Shown one piece after another: positions 5,885 to 14,120 of a stretch of DNA of 53,080 nucleotides; position 1 is the first letter of the stretch; each line of letters opens with the position of its first letter. This stretch comes from CAZCWX01 sp964502465 (GTDB lineage Bacteria > Desulfobacterota > Binatia > Bin18), in assembly GCA_964502465.1 (NCBI GenBank), contig CAZCWX010000671.1:1-53080 (forward strand), written 5' to 3'. The notes under the pieces were generated by a model. It was not told the origin of the DNA. It ran no database searches and saw only the letters and a program-made list of their open reading frames with translations. The translations under genes and the position numbers were made by a program.

Positions 5885-7180
5885 GTGGCTGCAGAGAAAG
5901 AGACCTCAGTGGAGATCAAAAAACAGATCGCCGAGAACCAGCAGATCGTTGACCGGCTCAACCGCGAGCTGGCCAGGAAGAGTAACGAAGTCCGGATCAT
6001 TCAACAGATCTCCTCCGAGATTACCTCCACACTGGATCTGGATCGGATCCTCGATACCATCCTCAGTGCCATGGACCGGATCCTGGGGTTTCAACACGCC
6101 ATGATCCTGCTTAAGGAGCAGTTGGCAGACAGACTCAGAGTAGTTGCGAGCCGTGGCTACGACTACACCACTGTTGGTGCCGAGATAGAGTTTGGGTACG
6201 GTGTCGTTGGTGTTGTTGCCAGGCGCAAAAAAATGATGCGAGTCGGGAACATTGGTGCCAGCGTCAGCTATCTTACGACCGTGCGGGCGAAGCTCGAGGA
6301 GGCTGGTCAACAAGGCCTGAGCCACGCCACGGCAAAACTGCCGAGTCTCCCGAATGTCCAGAGTCAGCTCGCAATACCACTATTAGTCAAGGACCGACTC
6401 ATTGGAGTACTCGCGGTTGAGAGCCCCAGACCAAATGCCTTTGACGAGTTGGACGAGATTTTGCTCAGTATCGTTGCGAACCAGGCCGCCACCGCTATTG
6501 AAAACGCCCGGATGTACCAAATGGTAGAACGGCTCAGTCGGCTCAAGCGCTTCTTCTCTCCACAACTTGCCGAGCTGATCGTCGCTGGCGGCACGGAGGA
6601 CCCGCTAAAAACCCACCGGCGTGAGGTCACAGTGGTATTTCTCGATCTCAGAGGGTTCACTACGTTCGCCGAACAGGTCGAGCCAGAAGAAGTCATGAGC
6701 GTGCTCCGGGACTATCACGCCGAGATGGGGAGGCTGATTCTCGAGCATGAGGGGACGCTTGAGCGGTTCACCGGCGACGGCATGATGATCTTCTTCAATG
6801 ATCCGGTGCCGGTGCCAAACCCGGCTGAGCGCGCCCTGCGGATGGTGCTCGCCATGCGCGAGCGTGTAGAGGGGCTGAGCGCCAAGTGGCGCAGACGGGG
6901 TTACGATCTTGCCTTGGGGATTGGCATTGCCCAAGGGTACGCCACAATCGGCGCTATCGGGTTTGAGGGACGCTGGGATTACGGCGCCATCGGCACTGTG
7001 ACAAACCTTGCCGCGCGCCTCTGCGGCGAGGCGAAGGGTAATCAGATACTGATTTCGTTGCGGGTTGCCGGAGAGGTCGAGGACCTGATCGAGACCGAAG
7101 AGGTCGGGCCGGTGACCCTCAAGGGGTTTCATAAACCGGTCCCTGCCTTCAGCGTGTTGGGCATGAAAGCCAATGCCTGA
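5885..7180 (+). CDS. GAF domain-class III adenylate/guanylate cyclase
   Basis: This 431-residue protein starts at GTG 5885. It has an N-terminal coiled coil (residues 5-40, ENQQIVDRLNRELARKSNEV), a GAF domain (about 50-205) and a class III nucleotidyl cyclase domain (about 235-425). The metal-binding aspartates are D254 (FLDLRGFT) and D298 (TGDG), and the transition-state pair N374/R378 is present (NLAARL). The two usual purine-selecting positions look altered: ERFTGDG has Arg where Lys is common, and AIGTVTN lacks the Asp of the typical IGDTVN, so ATP or GTP preference is uncertain. There is no membrane segment, so it is cytoplasmic. It is the last gene of an operon with two PPOX-like proteins, plausibly its sensory partners. 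Confidence 0.88.
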   Translation: MAAEKETSVEIKKQIAENQQIVDRLNRELARKSNEVRIIQQISSEITSTLDLDRILDTILSAMDRILGFQHAMILLKEQLADRLRVVASRGYDYTTVGAEIEFGYGVVGVVARRKKMMRVGNIGASVSYLTTVRAKLEEAGQQGLSHATAKLPSLPNVQSQLAIPLLVKDRLIGVLAVESPRPNAFDELDEILLSIVANQAATAIENARMYQMVERLSRLKRFFSPQLAELIVAGGTEDPLKTHRREVTVVFLDLRGFTTFAEQVEPEEVMSVLRDYHAEMGRLILEHEGTLERFTGDGMMIFFNDPVPVPNPAERALRMVLAMRERVEGLSAKWRRRGYDLALGIGIAQGYATIGAIGFEGRWDYGAIGTVTNLAARLCGEAKGNQILISLRVAGEVEDLIETEEVGPVTLKGFHKPVPAFSVLGMKANA

Positions 7181-7446
7181 ATGCCTGAGGGCTTGAATGC
7201 GGGGTCAGGCTTGAGTGTGTGAAAAAACTTCGATAGATGGCCAGCTCTAGTTTGGCCTTTGCGCATTGAGTATCTTGGCGCTGTCTCTCACAGCATCCCC
7301 CAAGGGAATAACCGCCAAGCCATCTTTGGCGACGTGGTCGATCGCACGATCTATTTGCAGAAGCTCTTTGGCTCCTAACCTTAGAGCACGTCGATTACAT
7401 CGCTGGCGTCGGAGAGCCGAAGACGCATGCCTTGCGCGCGCTCCTG
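7181..7446. other. Degenerate region, possible remnant of a reverse-strand gene
   Basis: On the minus strand the last ~35 codons of a frame ending near 7247 (RLGAKELLQIDRAIDHV, then DGLAVIPLGDAVRDSAKIL) look protein-like, but the frame upstream is broken by a shift near 7385 and by the intron fragment at 7448. I cannot name the gene; a PIN-type toxin C-terminus is one weak possibility. Confidence 0.3.
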
Positions 7447-7447
7447 A

Positions 7448-7520
7448 CCCGCCATATGCGTGATTCGTCTGTACGGTGGTGTGGGAAGGGAGGAGCCGTG
7501 AGACTTCCCCCGCCCCGATT
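7448..7520 (+). mobile_element. Group II intron 3' end remnant (domains V and VI)
   Basis: Bases 7449-7479 fold as a domain V. A 5-bp helix (CCGCC 7449-7453 with GGTGG 7475-7479) contains the CGC triad, followed by a 2-nt AC bulge on the 3' side (7473-7474), then a second helix (7454-7460 with 7466-7472, one mismatch) and a 5-nt loop. The sequence TACGGTGGTGTGGGAAGG and the terminal CCCCGATT, with a GC-rich hairpin between them (domain VI, about 7482-7517), are characteristic of bacterial group II introns. No reverse transcriptase or domains I-IV lie upstream, so this is a solo truncated end, directly upstream of the Phd gene. Confidence 0.6.
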
Positions 7521-7567
7521 ACTCTTCTCACTTGCACTCTGGTGAGCGCTACTTTAGTATCATCCGC

Positions 7568-7921
7568 ATGCGTACTGAACTCGTAACCACTTTGAAGCGG
7601 AAGGCGACAGAGATCATCGCAGAAGTAGACCGCCAGAGAGTCCCGGTGCTGATTACCCAGCATGGACGCCCTGCCGCCTATCTCGTGGATGTGGAAACGT
7701 ATGAGAGACTCTACCAACGACTAGCCCTACTCGGCGGAGTAAATCGATGGCGGCCAAAGCGATTCCCCCGGATGTTCGCCGTCAGGTGGACGAGATTGTC
7801 GAACGCTTCAACCATGAGACTTTTCGTGGGACAGACATTCGGTATGTGCCGCGTTACAAAGGCTTGTATCTCTATTTCGACCGATACGCTTGGGGACGGG
7901 GTGGTCCCATTTGCCGCTTGA
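7568..7921 (+). CDS. Phd/YefM-family antitoxin, C-terminus probably replaced
   Basis: From ATG 7568 the first 55 residues (MRTELVTTLKRKATEIIAEV, then QRVPVLITQHGRPAAYLVDVETYERLYQRL) are a clear prevent-host-death antitoxin DNA-binding domain. After ALLGG the frame no longer resembles the family: it runs for 175 nt on top of the next gene in another frame and yields basic non-homologous residues. I infer that the original C-terminal toxin-binding tail was lost and that the stop at 7921 is fortuitous. The domain that binds the operator is intact. No canonical RelE, Doc or PIN toxin follows. Confidence 0.6.
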   Translation: MRTELVTTLKRKATEIIAEVDRQRVPVLITQHGRPAAYLVDVETYERLYQRLALLGGVNRWRPKRFPRMFAVRWTRLSNASTMRLFVGQTFGMCRVTKACISISTDTLGDGVVPFAA

Positions 7922-8076
7922 GATACACGGGTAAGATGGACAGATGGGAGTTTGCGATCTTCAAATACAGCTCCGAGCGCTATGACCCCGACGAATGGAT
8001 GTTTCCTGGCTCAGAGCATCTCGATGGGACGATCGAAGGTGCCCTGCGGACGGGGTTGGAGGCGTATCCGCCCTAA
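7747..8076 (+). CDS. Conserved hypothetical protein downstream of antitoxin
   Basis: This 109-residue protein starts at ATG 7747 and has a recognisable conserved pattern: DIRYVPRYKGLYLYFDR, PICRLRYTGKMDRWEFAIFKYSSERYDPDEWMFPG and DGTIEGALRTGLEAYP. The strands of aromatic and charged residues suggest a small alpha/beta protein. I have seen such proteins annotated only as hypothetical, often near Phd-type antitoxins. It follows the truncated Phd gene and overlaps its spurious tail. A toxin-like or antitoxin-companion role is possible but unproven. Confidence 0.7.
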   Translation: MAAKAIPPDVRRQVDEIVERFNHETFRGTDIRYVPRYKGLYLYFDRYAWGRGGPICRLRYTGKMDRWEFAIFKYSSERYDPDEWMFPGSEHLDGTIEGALRTGLEAYPP

Positions 8077-8186
8077 TAAGATTGGTGCACTTCCTCATCG
8101 GGTACTTCGTACTGGCGCGGCGTGAGGCTTCCGAGTATTTATCTATATACGCAGTACTGCATAGTTCCTCTTGCGATGGCGCGACT

Positions 8187-8684
8187 ATGGAGACGGCCGC
8201 GAACAGGCACAGTGTTGAACTCAAGCTGGCGCGACTGAGAGACGCCGAACGCATCGCGCTGATGTCCCGCGATCTCGTCGAGAATGGCTTGCCCTGGTCG
8301 TGGACTGCACCCCGGGTCGCAGCCCATATTCGCGGGCGTGATAGTAATGTGTTGACGGCATGGGCAGATGACCACCTCGTTGGTTTTGCCGTTATGCAGT
8401 TTCTCGCTGAACACGCCCACCTGAATTTGCTGGCGGTTGAACCAGCCTATCGCCGCGCAGGGATTGGCTGTCAACTCATAGCGTGGTTGGAGGAGACCGC
8501 ACGTGTAGGAGGTATTTTCTTTATCCATTTAGAAGTGCGAGCCGAGAATGGAGGGGCCCGCGCGTTTTACTGTCGGTTGGGATATCAAGAAACTCGATAT
8601 GTTCCTGGCTATTATAGTGGCCGAGAAGCGGCCATCAGTATGACTCACGACTTGCGGTGCTGGTGTCCTTCAGATGCTACCTAA
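8187..8684 (+). CDS. GNAT-family N-acetyltransferase
   Basis: The protein is 165 residues from ATG 8187; the frame is open further upstream, but the region from 7995 overlaps the previous gene. It shows the GNAT fold: N-terminal strand and helix (RDAERIALMSRDLVE), a beta hairpin DHLVGFAVMQFLAEHAHLNLLAVEPAYRRAGIG with the acetyl-CoA pyrophosphate loop RRAGIGCQL, and FFIHLEVRAENGGARAFYCRLGYQETRYVPGYY, the motif B region typical of RimI-like enzymes. It would acetylate an amine of a small molecule or a protein N-terminus using acetyl-CoA in the cytoplasm. The substrate is unknown. It is not obviously in an operon. Confidence 0.85.
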   Translation: METAANRHSVELKLARLRDAERIALMSRDLVENGLPWSWTAPRVAAHIRGRDSNVLTAWADDHLVGFAVMQFLAEHAHLNLLAVEPAYRRAGIGCQLIAWLEETARVGGIFFIHLEVRAENGGARAFYCRLGYQETRYVPGYYSGREAAISMTHDLRCWCPSDAT

Positions 8685-8821
8685 GAATCCTTTCAAAGAT
8701 GAAGCGTGACTCGCACGCGCCTCTCGTTTCGGTCTTTTCAGCTATTCTCTGTAGCTGTTGAAGCGCGCTCCGAAGGGAACGCTACTGACGCACTCGGTCC
8801 TGTTTGCTACCTTCATGAGCC

Positions 8822-9673
8822 GTGAAACGGTTGATCATTACAGGAGACGATTTTGGTCTGGCGGTGCCGGTCAACGAGGCCATTGAGATTGCTCATCGTT
8901 CGGGGGTCCTTTCTACCACAAGCCTGATGGTGGGAGCCGGTGCGGCGACCGATGCGATCGAACGAGCGCGACGGTTACCGACTTTGAAAGTGGGGTTGCA
9001 TCTCGTCCTGGTCAATGGCCACCCTCTGCTGCCTGCGCACCTCATTCCCGGCCTGGTCGATCAGCACGGCGAGTTCCATGAGAATTTGCTGGCTGCTGGG
9101 TTCCGTTTCTTTTTCCGACCCGAGGTGCGCCGACAACTCGAGGCAGAGATTCACGCGCAGTTTGCTGCCTTTCATGATACAGGTTTGCCCCTTGATCATG
9201 TGAACAGCCATAATCATATGCATTTGCACCCGACCATTTTGAGTTTGATCCTCAAGGTTGGGCGATCCTTTAGACTGAGCGCTATACGTCTCCCCTATGA
9301 ACCTCCTGTGCCATCCTGGCGCGCCTCACGCAAAGGCCTGATCGGGAAGGTGGCGAGTGCGCTGGGCTTGGCACCATGGACGTGGCTGTTGAAAGCGCGA
9401 CTGCGGAGCGCTGGGATCAAAGCAAACGATTTTATTTTTGGTTTGCACGACACTGGGGCAATGAACGAAGCGACTGTGCTGCGCCTCCTGGCAGAATTGC
9501 CTGAGGGGGTCACGGAAATGTATTTTCATCCGGCAACACGGCGTTGCCGCGAAATTGACCGCAGCATGGCAGACTACTGTCACGAGCAGGAATTGGCGGC
9601 GCTCACCAGTGCGAAAGTCCGCGCTGCTCTGGAAAACATGTACCTGCAGCCGGTGGGTTTTCGAGATTTGTGA
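8822..9673 (+). CDS. hpnK: HpnK-like YdjC-family carbohydrate deacetylase
   Basis: This 283-residue YdjC/ChbG-fold deacetylase starts at GTG 8822. The N-terminal MKRLIITGDDFG carries the metal-binding DD pair, VGLHLVLVNGHPLLP follows, and HVNSHNHMHLHP near residue 126-137 provides the metal-binding histidines. The LxVGLHLVLVxGxPxLP pattern and the FFFRPEVRRQLEAEIHAQF block match the hopanoid-associated subgroup HpnK more than chitooligosaccharide ChbG. In hopanoid producers the gene sits in hpn clusters; none of the other hpn genes is in this window, so the role in hopanoid side-chain processing is inferred. It converges on the phosphofructokinase gene 14 nt away. Confidence 0.82.
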   Translation: MKRLIITGDDFGLAVPVNEAIEIAHRSGVLSTTSLMVGAGAATDAIERARRLPTLKVGLHLVLVNGHPLLPAHLIPGLVDQHGEFHENLLAAGFRFFFRPEVRRQLEAEIHAQFAAFHDTGLPLDHVNSHNHMHLHPTILSLILKVGRSFRLSAIRLPYEPPVPSWRASRKGLIGKVASALGLAPWTWLLKARLRSAGIKANDFIFGLHDTGAMNEATVLRLLAELPEGVTEMYFHPATRRCREIDRSMADYCHEQELAALTSAKVRAALENMYLQPVGFRDL

Positions 9674-9687
9674 AGAAACCAGCTTCG

Positions 9688-11964
9688 CTACGCGGAAACT
9701 GGCCCCTCTTGCTCTTGCGTGGCTTGAGGAGCGGACCGTGGGGTGGGCTGAGCAAGGACATTGGCAATGGGCCGAACCTCCAACCACCATTGCTCCTTCG
9801 GGCGATGATGCTCAAGATCCGCAAGTCGGGGAAGATCTGCTAAACTGTGGAATTGTACCTGCCCGCCTTGCAATCCAATAAATACTGCAGCAGAAGAGGC
9901 TTTGCTGGCCTCTGTGACGAGGAATTCTATACTGGTCTCCGCTAGACGAGTCGCGAGGATCCGGTCAAACGGAGTCGGATTCCCTCCCTGCTGTAGGTGT
10001 CCTAAAATTGCCTGTCGGACATCGAACAGCCCTGTGCCTTCCTCGGCGAAGAGGGTGCTGAGAAAACTGGTGGTGTAGCGGGGGTGGGCATGTTCACTGC
10101 GGATCATCAGGCTTAAGCGTTTGCCGTATTGGAACCCGAGGCGCAAGGCAGCCAAATCGGTCTGCAAGTCACTTAACGAAATCCCTTCTTCGGGCAGATA
10201 CACTCGCTCTGCTCCGCTCGCGAGCCCGCTCATTTGTGCCAGATAGCCGCAGTGATTCCCCATCACTTCGACGACAAAGCAGCGACGTGAGGCAACAGCA
10301 GATTGTTTAATTTTATCGACTGCTTCAACAATGCTGTTCAGAGCCGTGTCAGCGCCGATGCTCAATTCAGAGCCAGGCAGGTCATTGTCGATGGTGGCAG
10401 GCGTGCAAATCATAGGAATGTTGAAGGCAGGGAAATTTCCCCGTGCCCGGAAAATCTGGTAGAGGGCCTCGTACCCAGACCAGCCACCAATCATTAACAG
10501 TCCCTGGATTTGGTGGGCTTCCAGTACTCGGGCGATGGTGTAAAAATCCCTCCCGCTGGGGATCTTGCGATTGGTGCCCAGTTCTGCACCACCGACAGGG
10601 GCCCAGCCGTTAACGCTCATCCAATTCAATTCTTCGACGTCATCTGCAATTAGCCCCTGGAAGCCGTTGCGAGCCCCGAACATGATATGGCCTTGATCGA
10701 TACCGAGACGGACAGCGGCACGCACCGCAGTGTTCATGCCTGGTGCTGGTGCCCCGGAATGTAACACCGCGAGTCGTCTCCGCTGTTGTCCAGGTGTCGG
10801 CTCGTGTGGCAAGGCTCGCACAAGAGTGCGCAACGCACGGAAGGCTGCCTGGTAGTTGCTGCCGCGCAAAGACATGGCGGTGGCAAAGTCGCGGTTATCA
10901 ATAGCCGACGTGACTGCCCGACTTTGCTCGACACAGTGCTGTAAGGGTAAGCGCGTGATCCGATTGCCACGCATACCGATCAGAATAGGCGGATCGCCTG
11001 GAGGGGCTGCAAGGAGCGCATCTACCGCAGCGTACCCGAGAATCGTGCTCAGGTTGCGATCAAACGCGCTGGGGGATCCCCCGCGTTGAATGTGCCCAAG
11101 AATGGTGACGCGGACGTCTTCTCCGAGTCGATCTTTGAGCAGCTTTCTCAGTGATTCACTGGTGATGCGATTTCCCTGGCGGTCCCGTGCGCCCTCTGCC
11201 ACAATGACAATACTATCCCGCCGACCGGCTGCTCGCCCGGTGCGCAGGACCTCACACATACGCTCCTCCCAATGATCTCCCTGCGGAGGGCTTGAAGGGA
11301 TCAACGCCCAGTCTGCACCACTGGCAAGGGCACCCATGAGCGCGAGATAGCCACAATGGCGTCCCATGACTTCAACGACAAAGGTGCGCTGGTGACTGGC
11401 TGCCGTACTGCTGAGGGCATCGACGGCTTGCGTGATGCGGTGCAAGGCAGTATCAGCGCCAATCGTCATATCGGTGCCGAACATGTCGTTGTCAATGGAC
11501 CCAGGCAGGCCGGCGACATAAATGTGTGGGTGTCTTGCCGCGAGTTCCTGGTTAATCTGTCCCTGCTTGAGCAGTTCCGCCACCAGTTCAGGCCATTCTT
11601 GATGGAAGAGAGCTGCTCCGGTGAGGCTCCCGTCTCCACCAATCACGACAAGTAAATCAATCCCATGCGCCAGCAGATTTGCCGCGGCTTGCGCCCGTCC
11701 ATCGCGGGTGCGGAAGGCCTCGCATCTGGCGGTCCCGATCATTGTGCCGCCGCGCTGTAAAATTCCGCCTACCGCGTCCCAATTCATCTGACGGATCCGG
11801 AGTCCGCCTTCGACCATGCCCCGGTAACCCTCGTAGATGGCGTATACTTCAACCCCACGATCCAACGCGGTTCGCACCACCGCACGAACCGCGGCGTTCA
11901 TGCCGGGCGCGTCGCCGCCACTGGTGAGAACCGCAAGACGTTTAGGGTGGTCTTTCTGCATCAT
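9688..11964 (-). CDS. Double-length (eukaryote-like) 6-phosphofructokinase
   Basis: This 758-residue protein consists of two PFK domains in tandem, about residues 8-390 and 395-720. It would phosphorylate fructose 6-phosphate with ATP (or pyrophosphate) in glycolysis. The N-half has intact motifs: SGGDAPGMNAA (15-25), GGDGSLTGA (109-117) and PGSIDNDM. The C-half has GGWSGYEAL where GGDGS is expected, so its nucleotide site is probably altered, yet it keeps PATIDNDLPGSELSIGADTAL and RCFVVEVMGNHCGYLA. This is the eukaryotic layout of a catalytic N-half and an allosteric C-half. Bacterial PFKs are usually about 320 residues. The gene is monocistronic, with 143 nt separating it from the divergent acyl-CoA dehydrogenase. 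Confidence 0.9.
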   Translation of the reverse strand: MMQKDHPKRLAVLTSGGDAPGMNAAVRAVVRTALDRGVEVYAIYEGYRGMVEGGLRIRQMNWDAVGGILQRGGTMIGTARCEAFRTRDGRAQAAANLLAHGIDLLVVIGGDGSLTGAALFHQEWPELVAELLKQGQINQELAARHPHIYVAGLPGSIDNDMFGTDMTIGADTALHRITQAVDALSSTAASHQRTFVVEVMGRHCGYLALMGALASGADWALIPSSPPQGDHWEERMCEVLRTGRAAGRRDSIVIVAEGARDRQGNRITSESLRKLLKDRLGEDVRVTILGHIQRGGSPSAFDRNLSTILGYAAVDALLAAPPGDPPILIGMRGNRITRLPLQHCVEQSRAVTSAIDNRDFATAMSLRGSNYQAAFRALRTLVRALPHEPTPGQQRRRLAVLHSGAPAPGMNTAVRAAVRLGIDQGHIMFGARNGFQGLIADDVEELNWMSVNGWAPVGGAELGTNRKIPSGRDFYTIARVLEAHQIQGLLMIGGWSGYEALYQIFRARGNFPAFNIPMICTPATIDNDLPGSELSIGADTALNSIVEAVDKIKQSAVASRRCFVVEVMGNHCGYLAQMSGLASGAERVYLPEEGISLSDLQTDLAALRLGFQYGKRLSLMIRSEHAHPRYTTSFLSTLFAEEGTGLFDVRQAILGHLQQGGNPTPFDRILATRLAETSIEFLVTEASKASSAAVFIGLQGGQVQFHSLADLPRLADLEHHRPKEQWWLEVRPIANVLAQPTPRSAPQATQEQEGPVSA

Positions 11965-12107
11965 GTTACTATGATAGTAGCAAAATCACGGCCATATCCA
12001 GAGTAGCAGGTGAAGCGTGCTGGGTCGCTATGACTTCCCTTCCCTTGCGCTATTTGCTTGTGGTACAGAGGAAGCCAACACTATTCCGCACTCAAGAGGA
12101 GACCAGG

Positions 12108-13259
12108 ATGGATTTTGCGCTCACGACTGAACAAGAAGCCTTTCGTGCTCGGATTCAAGACTTTCTTGCGAGAGAGGTCTCTGCTGAGACGGCGTTGGAG
12201 GACGGCTGGATTACCGGATTTTCGCCGGAGTTTTCACGCAAGCTTGGTGCGCAGGGCTGGATTGGGTTGACGTGGCCCAGGCAATACGGTGGTCAAGAGA
12301 AAAGCTATCTTGATCGCGTGATCTTGACGGAAGAATTGTTACGGGCGGGTGCACCAGTCGCGGCCCATTGGCTGGCTGACCGCCAGATCGGCCCGGCCTT
12401 GTTGGCATACGGTAGCGAAGAACAGAAAAAAGAAATTTTACCGCGTATCACAAAAGGAGAACTGGTTTTCTGTTTAGGTATGAGCGAACCTGGCTCAGGC
12501 TCTGACCTGGCATCTCTGCGGACCAAAGCGGTGGAGGAAGGGGATTATTTTGTGATCACTGGCCAGAAAATCTGGACCAGTTTTGCGCACGTCGCAGACT
12601 ATGTGTACCTGGTGGCCCGTACCGATCCCAATGCCCCGAAACACAAAGGTATCAGTGAATTTCTGATTGATATGCAACTGGCAGGGGTGACCGTGCGGCC
12701 GTTGGTGGATCTGACAGGGGAGCATCACTTTAATGAGGTCTTCTTTGATAACGTGAGAGTGCCGAAGCGCTGGCTGATCGGCGAAAAGAACCGGGGCTGG
12801 TATCAAATTGCTTCCCAACTCGATTATGAACGGAGTGGAATCGAACGGTTACTGAGTAATTATCCGCTGTTCCGCGAGGCTGTACGGTACGCGCAAGAGA
12901 AGGGCCTGACCGAAGATCCATTGGTGCGCAACCAACTCGCCCAGATGCATATCGAACTCGAGATGGGCCGATTCATGGTGTACAAAGTGGCCTGGATGCT
13001 CACCCAAGGCGGGGTGCCGAATTATGAAGCCGCTATGGCCAAGTGCTATTGCACGGAAATCGAGCAGCGCATTGCGCAAACAGTAAGCAGCTTGCTGGGA
13101 GATTACGCGATGCTCATGCCCGGCTCTCCTCAGGCTCGCTTGGCTGGTCGAGCGGCGCGCGAGTATCTCTATGCCCCAGCCTATACGATTCAGGGAGGGA
13201 CGAGTAACGTACTCCGCAACATCATGGCCATTCGTGGGTTAGGGTTACAGGCAGGGTAG
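12108..13259 (+). CDS. Acyl-CoA dehydrogenase
   Basis: The 383-residue protein is started at ATG 12108, which follows an AGAGGAGA ribosome binding site; a longer frame from 12030 lacks one. It has the usual helical N-domain (MDFALTTEQEAFRARIQDFL), a middle beta domain with CLGMSEPGSGSDLASLRTKAVEEGDYFVITGQKIWTS (FAD and substrate loop), and a C-terminal helical domain ending in YTIQGGTSNVLRNIMAIRGLGL. It catalyses FAD-dependent alpha,beta-desaturation of an acyl-CoA. It heads a three-gene cluster with an SDR and an LLM-family enzyme, suggesting a degradative pathway for an unusual acyl or terpenoid substrate. The substrate cannot be inferred. Confidence 0.93.
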   Translation: MDFALTTEQEAFRARIQDFLAREVSAETALEDGWITGFSPEFSRKLGAQGWIGLTWPRQYGGQEKSYLDRVILTEELLRAGAPVAAHWLADRQIGPALLAYGSEEQKKEILPRITKGELVFCLGMSEPGSGSDLASLRTKAVEEGDYFVITGQKIWTSFAHVADYVYLVARTDPNAPKHKGISEFLIDMQLAGVTVRPLVDLTGEHHFNEVFFDNVRVPKRWLIGEKNRGWYQIASQLDYERSGIERLLSNYPLFREAVRYAQEKGLTEDPLVRNQLAQMHIELEMGRFMVYKVAWMLTQGGVPNYEAAMAKCYCTEIEQRIAQTVSSLLGDYAMLMPGSPQARLAGRAAREYLYAPAYTIQGGTSNVLRNIMAIRGLGLQAG

Positions 13260-13306
13260 GTGTTGAACCGTTAGCGGTTGGTCCTTCACAAAGGAAGAGA
13301 AACTGT

Positions 13307-14059
13307 ATGCTCCTGTCACACAAGGTCGCGTTAATTACTGGTTCGGCTCGCGGGACGGGAGCCGGGATTGCCCGAGTGTTTGCCCGCGAGGGTGCCTCCG
13401 TGGTGATTAACCAGGTGAAAGACGAGGGAAACCCTCAACAAGTCCTTAAAGATATCGAGGCGATTGGTGGGAAAGCACTGTTTGTGCGAGCTGACATTAC
13501 GAACGAAGTGCAAGTACAGACAATGGTGCGGCAGGTTGAGAAGGCGTTTGGCACAATCGATATTTTGGTCAGCAACTATGCCGCCGGAATTCCGCGCAAA
13601 AGTTTTCACGAGACTTCTTGGGCTGAATGGCAGGAACAGCTCGATACGACTTTAAAGGCTGCATTTTTATGCACCCAGGCGGTCCTGCCTGGCATGAAAG
13701 CCCGCCATTGGGGCCGCATCATCAGTATCAATACCATCGGTATTCACCAACCGGCTCCGCATTACCATGGCTACACGGCTGCGAAGACAGCGATGCTGGG
13801 ATTCACGCGTAATCTGGCCGTAGAAGTTGGGCAGCACAATATCACGGTCAATATTGTTTCCCCGGGGCTGACTTTGACTGAAGAAGTGAAAGCAACACTG
13901 ACACCAGAAACGCAGGAGAAACATGAAAAACAGGTTCCGCTGCGGCGGACTGGGACAGTCGAGGACACCGCTCATGCGGTGCTGTTCTTTGCGTCAGCAC
14001 TGGGCAGTTTCGTGACTGGTGTGTATCTGCCGGTTTGCGGTGGACAAGTGATGGAGTAG
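13307..14059 (+). CDS. Short-chain dehydrogenase/reductase (FabG-like)
   Basis: This 250-residue classical SDR has a GGAAG ribosome binding site. The NAD(P)-binding motif is TGSARGTGAGIA near the N-terminus, NYAAG replaces the common NNAG, a serine lies in RIISINTIG, and the catalytic YTAAK follows in HYHGYTAAKTAMLGFTRN. The C-terminal GSFVTGVYLPVCGGQV is the usual tail. It oxidises an alcohol or reduces a ketone on a small molecule or acyl thioester. It lies 47 nt after the acyl-CoA dehydrogenase and 61 nt before the LLM gene, so the three probably act in one pathway. Confidence 0.9.
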   Translation: MLLSHKVALITGSARGTGAGIARVFAREGASVVINQVKDEGNPQQVLKDIEAIGGKALFVRADITNEVQVQTMVRQVEKAFGTIDILVSNYAAGIPRKSFHETSWAEWQEQLDTTLKAAFLCTQAVLPGMKARHWGRIISINTIGIHQPAPHYHGYTAAKTAMLGFTRNLAVEVGQHNITVNIVSPGLTLTEEVKATLTPETQEKHEKQVPLRRTGTVEDTAHAVLFFASALGSFVTGVYLPVCGGQVME

Positions 14060-14120
14060 GAAAAATTTTGCATTTTTATGTTTCTGATAATTTTTGTCCT
14101 GTCAAATTTTAGGAGGCACT

